A stretch of 9,150 nucleotides of DNA, taken from the NCBI GenBank assembly GCA_017646305.1, contig JAGCMR010000182.1, positions 1-9,150 on the forward strand, given 5' to 3'. This stretch comes from Spirochaetaceae bacterium (GTDB lineage: Bacteria > Spirochaetota > Spirochaetia > Treponematales > Treponemataceae). Position 1 is the stretch's first letter, and each line of letters opens with the position of its first letter. A program made the translations under genes and the position numbers. Below the pieces are notes generated by a model. It did no database searches, was not told the DNA's origin, and worked only from the letters and a program-made list of their open reading frames with translations. Of the stretch, positions 1 through 5,842 are shown piece by piece.

Positions 1-345
<345 letters not shown>

Positions 346-363
346 TCACACTCAATATAAATA

Positions 364-392
364 TTTATATACCCAAATATTTAAGATGTCAA
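364..392 (-). promoter_or_regulatory. Sigma-70-type promoter of mglB
   Basis: On the minus strand there is a perfect -35 TTGACA (387-392), a 17-bp spacer and a -10 TATAAA (364-369). Transcription would start near 357 and leave a leader of about 90 nt before mglB. The leader contains a weak inverted repeat (281-314) just upstream of the Shine-Dalgarno sequence; I see no recognisable riboswitch or operator. Confidence 0.65.
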
Positions 393-407
393 ATGCTTTT
401 TAATAGC

Positions 408-443
408 AAAAAACCGTGACTTTAGATTAAAATCACGGTTTTT
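408..443 (-). terminator. Rho-independent terminator downstream of argD
   Basis: An 11-bp perfect stem pairs 409-419 with 433-443 around a 13-nt loop. The core CCGTGA/TCACGG is flanked by A and T runs, so the minus-strand RNA ends in six U residues. The plus strand also ends in five T, so it could work both ways. It lies between the argD stop and the mglB promoter and insulates the two. The 3' UTR between argD and this stem (480-530) is otherwise A-rich on plus and holds nothing else I can identify. Confidence 0.75.
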
Positions 444-530
444 AGTATGAAAAACATGCATTTACTGTCATTTCTTACCAAATAAAAACAAAACTTGTTG
501 TTTAATTTGTAAAAAAAAAGAAAAAAAAAT

Positions 531-1703
531 TTAACTTTCGAGTACTTTTTTTAGAATTTTTAAGCCAGTATTTATCTCCTGGGCTGAAATAACTAATGGT
601 GGTAAAAAGCGCAGAGTATTGACTCCAGCGGTAGAAATACACAAGCCACTATCTAAACAGGCCTTCTGTACCTGGGCTGCTGACTGCTCTACATCAACAC
701 CAATCATCAAGCCCTTACCACGAATATTCTGAATACAGCTCAGATTCCAAGAAGCAATTTCCTTGCGGATGAATTCTCCTGCTTCCTTTACTCTGTCTAA
801 AAATCTTGGTGCTGTAAGCTGACTCAACACGGCACTACCAGCAGCACAGGCCAAAGGATTTCCTCCAAAGGTGGACTGATGGTCTCCTGCCACGAACACA
901 TCCTTTACACTCCCCCGCCACAGACAAGCTCCCATGGGAACACCACCAGCAATACCCTTAGCTAGGGTAACAATTTCTGGCTGAATACCTAAATCCTGAC
1001 TGGCCAAAAGACTTCCTGTACGGCCCATTCCCGTTTGCACTTCATCACAAATGACAATGGCTCCAGCCTTGTGAGCGGCAGTTGCAGCAGCTTGGGCCCA
1101 TTCCTTGTCTACAAGATTCACTCCACCCTCACCCTGTACACATTCCATCATAAAGCCACAAACTGTTTCATCAAAGGCTGTTTCTAAGGCAGCATAATCT
1201 CCTGCAACAATGTGACGAAAGCCTTCAGGATAGGGCTCAAAACAGGGAACATGGAATTTTTCTTGGCCAGTGGCTCGCAGGGTAGCCAAGGTGCGCCCAT
1301 GAAAGGATTTTTCCAAGGTGACGATGACGTTCCGAGGCTTGCAACTTCCCTCGGCCTGGCTCTTGAGCCAACCGTATTTTCGAGCCAGCTTAATGGCTGC
1401 TTCGTTGGCTTCTGCTCCAGAGTTTCCAAAGTAGATTCTATCCATGGAGGTGACTGCAAGAAGAGATTGAGCAAAGGCCAACCCTTGATCAGAGTTGTAG
1501 TAGTTGGAAATGTGGATTTGTTTTGTAGCCTGTTCTTGAACTGCTTTCACCAAGGCAGGGTGATTATGGCCAAGACAATTCACTCCAATTCCAGAAACAA
1601 AGTCAATGTATTCCTTACCTGAAATATCATATAAACGGGAACCTTCTCCCCGTTGGAAAACAACTTCAAAACTTCCGTAATTATTTGCTATCACCTTATC
1701 CAT
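531..1703 (-). CDS. argD: Acetylornithine aminotransferase (N-acetylornithine delta-aminotransferase)
   Basis: A PLP-dependent class III (fold type I) aminotransferase of 390 aa, normal length. It converts N-acetylglutamate 5-semialdehyde and glutamate to N-acetylornithine and 2-oxoglutarate in the cytoplasmic arginine pathway. Visible motifs, numbered from the ATG: the phosphate-binding FGNSGAEANEAAIK (92-105), SFHGRTL (133-139), the cofactor-ring Asp in CDEVQTGMGRTG (219-230), and the PLP Schiff-base lysine Lys249 in TLAKGIAGGVPMGA. STFGGNPLACAA (277-288) is also typical. The frame extends to a TTG at 1709, but the Shine-Dalgarno GGAGG (1712-1716) is only 2 nt from that TTG and 8 nt from the ATG at 1703, so the ATG is preferred. 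Related aminotransferases such as AstC or ornithine aminotransferase are harder to separate by sequence; argJ and argB nearby favour ArgD. It is a stand-alone unit with its own promoter and terminator. Confidence 0.93.
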   Translation of the reverse strand: MDKVIANNYGSFEVVFQRGEGSRLYDISGKEYIDFVSGIGVNCLGHNHPALVKAVQEQATKQIHISNYYNSDQGLAFAQSLLAVTSMDRIYFGNSGAEANEAAIKLARKYGWLKSQAEGSCKPRNVIVTLEKSFHGRTLATLRATGQEKFHVPCFEPYPEGFRHIVAGDYAALETAFDETVCGFMMECVQGEGGVNLVDKEWAQAAATAAHKAGAIVICDEVQTGMGRTGSLLASQDLGIQPEIVTLAKGIAGGVPMGACLWRGSVKDVFVAGDHQSTFGGNPLACAAGSAVLSQLTAPRFLDRVKEAGEFIRKEIASWNLSCIQNIRGKGLMIGVDVEQSAAQVQKACLDSGLCISTAGVNTLRFLPPLVISAQEINTGLKILKKVLES

Positions 1704-1726
1704 AGCCAATTCCTCCGTTAAAAATC

Positions 1727-1755
1727 ATTTTATAGAAAAGAAGTTTTGAAAGCAA
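1727..1755 (-). promoter_or_regulatory. Probable argD promoter
   Basis: On the minus strand TTGCTT (1750-1755), a 17-bp spacer and TAAAAT (1727-1732) precede argD. The expected start near 1720 gives a leader of about 17 nt that includes the GGAGG at 1712-1716. The -35 is only a partial match. It points away from the first 5S promoter, so argD and the 5S genes are divergent. Confidence 0.5.
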
Positions 1756-1818
1756 GGGATTATTTTAGCTGTTTATGGCAAAAAAAAATAATTTTTTTGA
1801 AAAACACGTTTTTTATTC

Positions 1819-1847
1819 TTGACAAGACTTATGTGTTCTGATAGTAT
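1819..1847 (+). promoter_or_regulatory. Promoter of 5S rRNA copy 1, with upstream A/T tract
   Basis: TTGACA (1819-1824), a 17-bp spacer and TAGTAT (1842-1847). The 5S 5' end at 1857 is 10 nt past the -10, so transcription starts almost at the mature end. The A- and T-runs at 1781-1818 resemble an UP element and are conserved in the second unit. Confidence 0.75.
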
Positions 1848-1856
1848 ACCATTATT

Positions 1857-1964
1857 GCTGGTGACCATGGTAGAGGTGCAATACCCGTTCCCATCCCGAA
1901 CACGGAAGTCAAGCCCTCCAACGCCGATGATACTGCATTCGCGGGAAAGTAGGTAGTTGCCAGC
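1857..1964 (+). rRNA. rrf: 5S ribosomal RNA, copy 1
   Basis: A 108-nt 5S rRNA. The 5' end GCTGGTGAC pairs with the 3' end GTTGCCAGC to form helix I (9 bp including G-U pairs). The internal blocks CCCGTTCCCATCCCGAACAC (loop B/helix III region), GGAAGTCAAGC and CGCCGATGATACTGC are classic 5S elements. The ends are set from the helix and may be off by one or two bases. No 16S, 23S or tRNA gene is next to it, so it is an orphan 5S with its own promoter. It is transcribed opposite to argD and toward the 3' end of the MFS gene. Confidence 0.95.
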
Positions 1965-1972
1965 TTTTTTTT
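1956..1972 (+). terminator. T-tract terminator of 5S copy 1, using helix I
   Basis: The 3' strand of helix I (1956-1964) is followed directly by eight T (1965-1972). The folded 5S terminal stem plus the U-run probably acts as the terminator, so the primary transcript would need almost no 3' trimming. Confidence 0.6.
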
Positions 1973-2060
1973 ATTTTAAATCATTTTCCAACATATCTAA
2001 ACTCTTCATTCTTTTTCTTACTAAAAAATATATTTTTTTGAAAAAAAATCTTTTTTACTG

Positions 2061-2089
2061 TTGACAAGATTTATGCGTTCTGATAGTAT
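2061..2089 (+). promoter_or_regulatory. Promoter of 5S rRNA copy 2, with upstream A/T tract
   Basis: TTGACA (2061-2066), a 17-bp spacer and TAGTAT (2084-2089), the same boxes and spacing as copy 1, again 10 nt before the 5S end. The A/T-rich tract 2022-2060 parallels that of copy 1. Confidence 0.75.
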
Positions 2090-2098
2090 ATCACCATT

Positions 2099-2206
2099 GC
2101 TGGTGACCATGGTAGAGGTGCAATACCCGTTCCCATCCCGAACACGGAAGTCAAGCCCTCCAACGCCGATGATACTGCATCCGCGGGAAAGTAGGTAGTT
2201 GCCAGC
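2099..2206 (+). rRNA. rrf: 5S ribosomal RNA, copy 2
   Basis: Same 108-nt RNA as copy 1, with one difference: C at 2181 where copy 1 has T at 1939. The difference falls in the apparent tetraloop of the helix IV hairpin (ATTC in copy 1, ATCC here), so it should not disturb pairing. It has its own promoter and T-tract and lies 134 nt downstream of copy 1. Transcription runs toward the 3' end of the minus-strand MFS gene 58 nt away. Confidence 0.95.
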
Positions 2207-2215
2207 TTTTTTTTT
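2198..2215 (+). terminator. T-tract terminator of 5S copy 2, using helix I
   Basis: The 3' strand of helix I (2198-2206) runs straight into nine T (2207-2215), one more than in copy 1. I see no separate terminator for the oncoming MFS transcript in 2216-2264. Confidence 0.6.
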
Positions 2216-2264
2216 ATTTTAAATCGATTTATGCATCTGCAAGATTTTGTTCCTTAGATAAGTT

Positions 2265-3479
2265 CTAATCCAATAACTCAGTCTCCTGACTTTCTGTATC
2301 TTGAGCAACGGTTCCGTTCAGCAGGAGCTGCAGAATATCCGCACTAAGGGCAAACAGTATAAACACTATGAAATATGCCCATTTTATTCCAATCTTGTTG
2401 ATACAACTGGCCATAATGAACAGACTGGCAATAGACGCTATATTCTGGATTGTCCCAGATAAAGACAAGAAGCTGCTTATGTGCCTTGGCGGTGCGTGCT
2501 GTTTCTGGAGAACATCCAGATGCATTCCATACACATAAAAAGTGATGACGGACAGTGGAAGGGCAACCAGCGACACCCATGGGAAAAGACTTATCATCCC
2601 ATAAATGACAGGAATGATGGCCAATATCACAATACTCTGCTGATTCCGTACTTTTAGCCTTCCGTATATGGCAGTTCCAATCACACTACAGAGTTGAAAT
2701 AAAATGTATATAAGACCAAAATATTGCTCCGGCACATTGCTGTTTTGATACAAGACCTGCCAATACTGGAAGAACGGCTGCGTAAATAGCATTGAGACGG
2801 CAAGCAGACCAAGGATGCAGCGCAAGGCTTTGGAGTCTCGTATGATTGAAAGCCCTTCCACTATCTCCTTGTACAAGCTGTGCCTGCCACTTTGTGAAAC
2901 CGCTCTTTTGCCACCGAAGGAACAGGACAATGCGAAGAAAAAGGCAGTGGAAAAAAGAAAGAGCGAGATGATATAGATATTCTCATGCAGATAGGGATAC
3001 AAGAAACTTCCGATGAGTCCTCCCATGATGGAAGAAATACTCAACAGGTACGAAGATATGATACTGTATTCCTTGATATGCTCTTCTGACTGTGACAATT
3101 CCAGTATTACTTCTGCTTCCAAGGTTCCAGATTTTAGAGAAACACTCAGGCCATACAATGCGTAGGAAATGCACAACACAGTGAAATTATTGCTGAAAAA
3201 CCCAATTGACAGGTACGACAAAAACAGCACAACCAAAGAAAGGAGGTATATAAGCTTTCTTGAAAAGACGTCCGCCCATACCCCGCTTGGAAACTCTGTG
3301 AGCATTGCCACCACCATATAAATGGACTGCAATACAGCCAATTGGGTGAGTGTACAACCCTGCCGCATCAAAAAAATGGTCAGTATTGCATGGGGGAAGG
3401 TACGCCCAAGATTCCAGAAGAAATCAGCCATGCACACTTTTTTTGCATTCCTTGTCAATGATTTCCAGCTTCTGGTCAC
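2265..3479 (-). CDS. MFS-family membrane transporter, substrate unknown (drug-efflux-like)
   Basis: A 404-aa integral inner-membrane protein made of repeated hydrophobic segments, consistent with a 12-helix major facilitator. The loop between helices 2 and 3 carries a motif-A-like GVWADVFSRK (66-75). A polar stretch around 189-207 fits the central cytoplasmic loop between the two six-helix halves, and the tail after about 390 is acidic. Many MFS proteins of this general look export drugs or small molecules, but nothing here fixes a substrate. The start is a GTG at 3479 supported by GGAGG (3489-3493) 9 nt upstream; an ATG 16 codons further in is possible but has no such signal. It separates argB from argD without an obvious pathway role, and with no clear promoter between the 3555-3604 hairpin and its start. 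Horizontal acquisition is plausible but not shown. Confidence 0.85.
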   Translation of the reverse strand: MTRSWKSLTRNAKKVCMADFFWNLGRTFPHAILTIFLMRQGCTLTQLAVLQSIYMVVAMLTEFPSGVWADVFSRKLIYLLSLVVLFLSYLSIGFFSNNFTVLCISYALYGLSVSLKSGTLEAEVILELSQSEEHIKEYSIISSYLLSISSIMGGLIGSFLYPYLHENIYIISLFLFSTAFFFALSCSFGGKRAVSQSGRHSLYKEIVEGLSIIRDSKALRCILGLLAVSMLFTQPFFQYWQVLYQNSNVPEQYFGLIYILFQLCSVIGTAIYGRLKVRNQQSIVILAIIPVIYGMISLFPWVSLVALPLSVITFYVYGMHLDVLQKQHAPPRHISSFLSLSGTIQNIASIASLFIMASCINKIGIKWAYFIVFILFALSADILQLLLNGTVAQDTESQETELLD

Positions 3480-3554
3480 AAATGTATTCCTCCAGCAAAT
3501 CTTTATAATTAAAATCTCTATTCGTTACTGAGTTATAAGCATATATATAGTCCA

Positions 3555-3604
3555 AAAAATCCTGCCTGAAAGCATCAATTTTAATGCTTCTTGGCAGGAT
3601 TTTT
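3555..3604. terminator. Strong bidirectional intrinsic terminator between argB and the MFS gene
   Basis: A 12-bp perfect outer stem (3555-3566 with 3593-3604, core CCTGCC/GGCAGG) carries a 6-bp inner stem (3570-3575 with 3584-3589, AAGCAT/ATGCTT). Read on minus, the end of the ndk-gpsA-argJ-argB unit, the RNA ends in six U. On plus it ends in five U, then A, then five more U. It should stop most argB readthrough into the MFS gene. Confidence 0.85.
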
Positions 3605-3609
3605 ATTTT

Positions 3610-3710
3610 TACCAACGCCTCGACCGTGCGACTTCGGTTATAGTATCATCGTCCCTACTCCTCTATCGTGGCGATAGAGGCTATAGAATCATGGTACCAA
3701 CGCCTCTATC
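3610..3710 (-). repeat. Repeated argB 3'-end sequences downstream of argB
   Basis: Three related segments lie in the same orientation. The first (3681-3710) is the true end of argB, encoding DRGVGTMIL and stop. The second (3638-3667) encodes exactly the same nine residues and a stop in another frame, 43 bp downstream; 24 of 30 bases match and all six differences are third-position and synonymous (including TAG to TAA). The third shares the 12-mer GAGGCGTTGGTA (3610-3621) with the first copy (3695-3706), offset 85 bp, but not the rest. The second copy has no start and is not an expressed gene; it looks like the leftover tail of another argB allele. Confidence 0.85.
3660..3680. repeat. Perfect 9-bp palindrome directly after the argB stop
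   Basis: CCTCTATCG (3660-3668) and CGATAGAGG (3672-3680) flank a 3-nt loop. The hairpin begins at the base after the argB TAG. It has no T-tract, so it is not a classic terminator; it could protect the argB 3' end or mark a recombination junction. One arm belongs to the duplicated argB tail, and the same arm sequence recurs inside argB at 3703-3711, so alternative pairings are possible. Confidence 0.7.
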
Positions 3711-4547
3711 GCTGAACATTTCGATGAGGAGGGAATGGGGAACACGACCGTCGATGATGTGGGTACGGGGGACACCACCCTTCAACGCCTCGAAGCAGCA
3801 CTCAATCTTGGGAATCATGCCGGAGGAAATAACGCCAGTGGCAATCATTGAGGGGATGGCATCACGGGCAATGCGCTTGATGAGGCTGGAAGGATCCTTT
3901 ACGTCACGCAGTACACCGGGAACATTGGTAAGCTGAACGAATTTTTCTGCCTTCAAGGCCACTGCAATCTTGGCGGCGGCGGTGTCAGCATTGATGTTGT
4001 AGCGGTTCATATCCCCTTGCTCTCCCAAAGCAACGGTGGAAACCACTGGGATAAAGCCCTGATTCAGCAAGGATTGGATGATTTCTGGATGAACTTCTGT
4101 AACATCACCTACGTAGCCTAAATCTTCTCCATTGGAATCGATTTTTTTTGCCCGCAGCAGTCCTGAATCCACGCCGCTTAAGCCAACAGCACGACCGCCG
4201 TTTTGAAGCAAAAGCCCCACAATATCCTTGTTCAGCTTTCCAGTGAGAACCATCTGGACAATTTCCATGGTTTCTCCGTCGGTGTAACGGAGGCCATTTA
4301 CAAAACGAGACTCCTTGCCTACTTTTTCCAGCATGGCATTGATTTCAGGACCGCCGCCGTGAACCAGCACCACATGGACACCGATGGTGTTCAAGAGCAC
4401 AATATCCTGCATAACGGCAGATTTCAGCTCCTCGTTAAGCATGGCATTTCCACCGTATTTTACCACTACGGTTTTTCCAACAAACTGCTTGAAATAGGGC
4501 AAGGCTTGAACAAGTACATCAGCCCATTCTTCATTGGTAATATCCAT
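3681..4547 (-). CDS. argB: Acetylglutamate kinase (N-acetyl-L-glutamate 5-phosphotransferase)
   Basis: 288 aa, an amino acid kinase family protein that phosphorylates N-acetylglutamate with ATP in the cytoplasm, the second step of ornithine synthesis. Motifs: [10 protein letters not shown] (27-36) with Lys30 near the phosphates, LVHGGGPEI (61-69) for the substrate, [12 protein letters not shown] (184-195), LTNVPGVL (206-213) and GMIPKIECC (243-251) with Lys247. About 22 residues ([17 protein letters not shown] region) precede the catalytic core; this N-terminal helix is the hallmark of hexameric, arginine-inhibited enzymes, so feedback control by arginine is likely. ATG at 4547 follows AAGGA (4555-4559) by 7 nt. 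It lies 67 nt downstream of argJ, with a terminator between them. The 3' end has an unusual duplicated tail just downstream. Confidence 0.95.
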   Translation of the reverse strand: MDITNEEWADVLVQALPYFKQFVGKTVVVKYGGNAMLNEELKSAVMQDIVLLNTIGVHVVLVHGGGPEINAMLEKVGKESRFVNGLRYTDGETMEIVQMVLTGKLNKDIVGLLLQNGGRAVGLSGVDSGLLRAKKIDSNGEDLGYVGDVTEVHPEIIQSLLNQGFIPVVSTVALGEQGDMNRYNINADTAAAKIAVALKAEKFVQLTNVPGVLRDVKDPSSLIKRIARDAIPSMIATGVISSGMIPKIECCFEALKGGVPRTHIIDGRVPHSLLIEMFSDRGVGTMIL

Positions 4548-4563
4548 TTCTTTATCCTTCTAT

Positions 4564-4591
4564 AAAAAAGCCCCGCAATGAGTTGCAGGGC
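4564..4591 (-). terminator. Intrinsic terminator or attenuator between argJ and argB
   Basis: On minus, GCCCTGCAA and TTGCGGGGC form a 9-bp stem (4583-4591 with 4570-4578) around a 4-nt loop, followed by six T (4564-4569). One pair is G-U in the minus-strand RNA but would be a C-A mismatch in a plus-strand RNA, so the hairpin is built for minus-strand transcripts. It ends only 4 nt before the argB Shine-Dalgarno sequence (4555-4559). I find no good promoter between it and argB, so it probably lowers argB relative to argJ. Confidence 0.75.
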
Positions 4592-4614
4592 AAGCAGTGC
4601 TTTCGGCTACCCCA

Positions 4615-5832
4615 TTAAGTGCGGTAGTCTCCGTTTATCTTTACATACTCGTAGGTAAGGTCACATCCCCAGGCAGTACCAGAGCATTCTCCATCCTGCA
4701 ATTCCACCTCAATACAGGTTTCATCCTCGGACAGAATCTTTCGAGCAAGCTCCTCGTCAAAGTTCAAGGGAACCCCCTTTTGGAACACCTGAATGCTTCC
4801 TGCCTTACTTACAAAGGAAACGCTTGTTTTTTCTGGGGTAAAATTTCCGCCAGAATATCCCATGGCACAGAGGATTCGTCCCCAGTTAGCATCCTTTCCA
4901 AAGAAGGCAGCCTTTACCAAATTGGAAGAAATGACAGCCTTGGCAAGGATACGGGCATCTTCCACAGAAGCAGCCCCCTTTACCTGACATTCCACTAAGT
5001 GCTCTGCTCCCTCTCCGTCGGCAGCAATACGCTTGGCCATGATGGTGTTCAGGTGATTCAAGGCTAACAAAAAGTCCTGATAATCCTGATTTTCCGTGGT
5101 GATTTCTTGGTTTCCCGCCATGCCATTGGCAAGAATCAGCAGGGTATCGTTGGTGCTAGTGTCGCCATCTACGGAAACACAGTTGTAGGTACCAGCCACA
5201 CTTTCCCGCAATGCCTTAGCCAGCATAGCAGGAGAAATAGCACAGTCTGTGGTGATAAAGCCTAACATGGTTCCCATGTTGATGTGAATCATACCAGAGC
5301 CCTTGGCCATGGTTCCTAGGCGAACAGTTTTACCACCGATACTTGTTTCCACCGCAGCTTCCTTGTAGCGGGTGTCGGTGGTCATGATAGCCTCACGGGC
5401 AGCCTGGTGGCCCTCCTTGGAAAGACCTGCTACCAAGTCCGCTATTTTTGCTTCAATCTTTTCTACAGGAAGCTGCTGTCCAATAACACCAGTGGAACAG
5501 ACAAGTACATCCGTTTCTTGAAGATGCAACTGACTTGCTGCAACTTGAGCCATGCGACGGGCAGCTTGAGCTCCCTGCTCTCCAGTACAGGCATTGGCAT
5601 TGCCAGAGTTTACGATAATTGCCTGAGCTTTACCATCGGACACATGGTTTCGGGAAAGCTTGACACATTCAGCCTGCACTTTGTTTGTAGTAAAGACACC
5701 AGCGGCAGCACAGGCTTTTTCAGAAAAGATTAAGGCTGTGTCTGGCTTTGTTCTGCTAGCTTTAATACCTGAAAGCACACCATTGGTGGTAAAGCCCTGG
5801 GGAGCAGCTACTCCTCCATCAATATATTCCAT
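4615..5832 (-). CDS. argJ: Bifunctional glutamate N-acetyltransferase / ornithine acetyltransferase
   Basis: 405 aa, the normal ArgJ length. It moves the acetyl group from N-acetylornithine to glutamate, releasing ornithine and recycling N-acetylglutamate; bifunctional forms also use acetyl-CoA. ArgJ precursors cut themselves before a conserved Thr that becomes the nucleophile. Here KGSGMIHINMGTML (177-190) gives Thr188, cleaving after Gly187 where most members have Ala. The oxyanion-hole STG is at 113-115, and the conserved NDT (228-230), DGEGAEH (272-278) and GKDANWGR (312-319) are present. The C-terminus ends INGDYRT, close to the usual family ending. Whether it is mono- or bifunctional cannot be told from sequence alone. 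ATG at 5832 lies 6 nt after GGAG (5839-5842), which overlaps the gpsA stop; the gap to gpsA is 10 nt, so the two are cotranscribed. Confidence 0.95.
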   Translation of the reverse strand: MEYIDGGVAAPQGFTTNGVLSGIKASRTKPDTALIFSEKACAAAGVFTTNKVQAECVKLSRNHVSDGKAQAIIVNSGNANACTGEQGAQAARRMAQVAASQLHLQETDVLVCSTGVIGQQLPVEKIEAKIADLVAGLSKEGHQAAREAIMTTDTRYKEAAVETSIGGKTVRLGTMAKGSGMIHINMGTMLGFITTDCAISPAMLAKALRESVAGTYNCVSVDGDTSTNDTLLILANGMAGNQEITTENQDYQDFLLALNHLNTIMAKRIAADGEGAEHLVECQVKGAASVEDARILAKAVISSNLVKAAFFGKDANWGRILCAMGYSGGNFTPEKTSVSFVSKAGSIQVFQKGVPLNFDEELARKILSEDETCIEVELQDGECSGTAWGCDLTYEYVKINGDYRT

Positions 5833-5842
5833 GAAAGTCTCC

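Larger units (their letters stand above)
1787..2225 (+). repeat. Tandem duplication of a 5S rRNA transcription unit (two units, period about 242 bp)
   Basis: Unit 1 spans about 1787-1982 and unit 2 about 2028-2225. The copies share the A/T-rich tract ahead of the promoter, the -35 and -10 boxes, the complete 5S gene, the T-tract and the ATTTTAAATC that follows. The 5S genes differ at one base, whereas the flanks show several substitutions and 1-nt length changes. Gene conversion or selection therefore seems to keep the RNA uniform. Confidence 0.85.

Noticed and set aside
1212..1622. 136-codon plus-strand frame inside argD
   Set aside because: It is antisense to clearly conserved argD coding sequence and shows no protein-like pattern of its own. 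Similar antisense frames over argB, argJ, gpsA and the LolA-like gene were dropped for the same reason.
1704..1709. TTG start for argD two codons upstream
   Set aside because: The GGAGG at 1712-1716 would be only 2 nt away; the ATG at 1703 has 8-nt spacing.
3424..3615. 63-codon open frame on minus upstream of and overlapping the MFS start
   Set aside because: It begins with a TTG without a Shine-Dalgarno sequence, runs through both arms of the bidirectional terminator, and contains the MFS ribosome binding site. No domain is recognisable. It is most likely chance.
3610..3710. Integron attC site, considered because some treponemes carry chromosomal integrons and there are repeats here
   Set aside because: The repeats do not give the RYYYAAC/GTTRRRY core pair, and no cassette array or integrase is visible.
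3610..3710. CRISPR or short regularly spaced repeat array
   Set aside because: Only two or three partial copies with unequal offsets (43 and 85 bp), and they are explained as argB tails.
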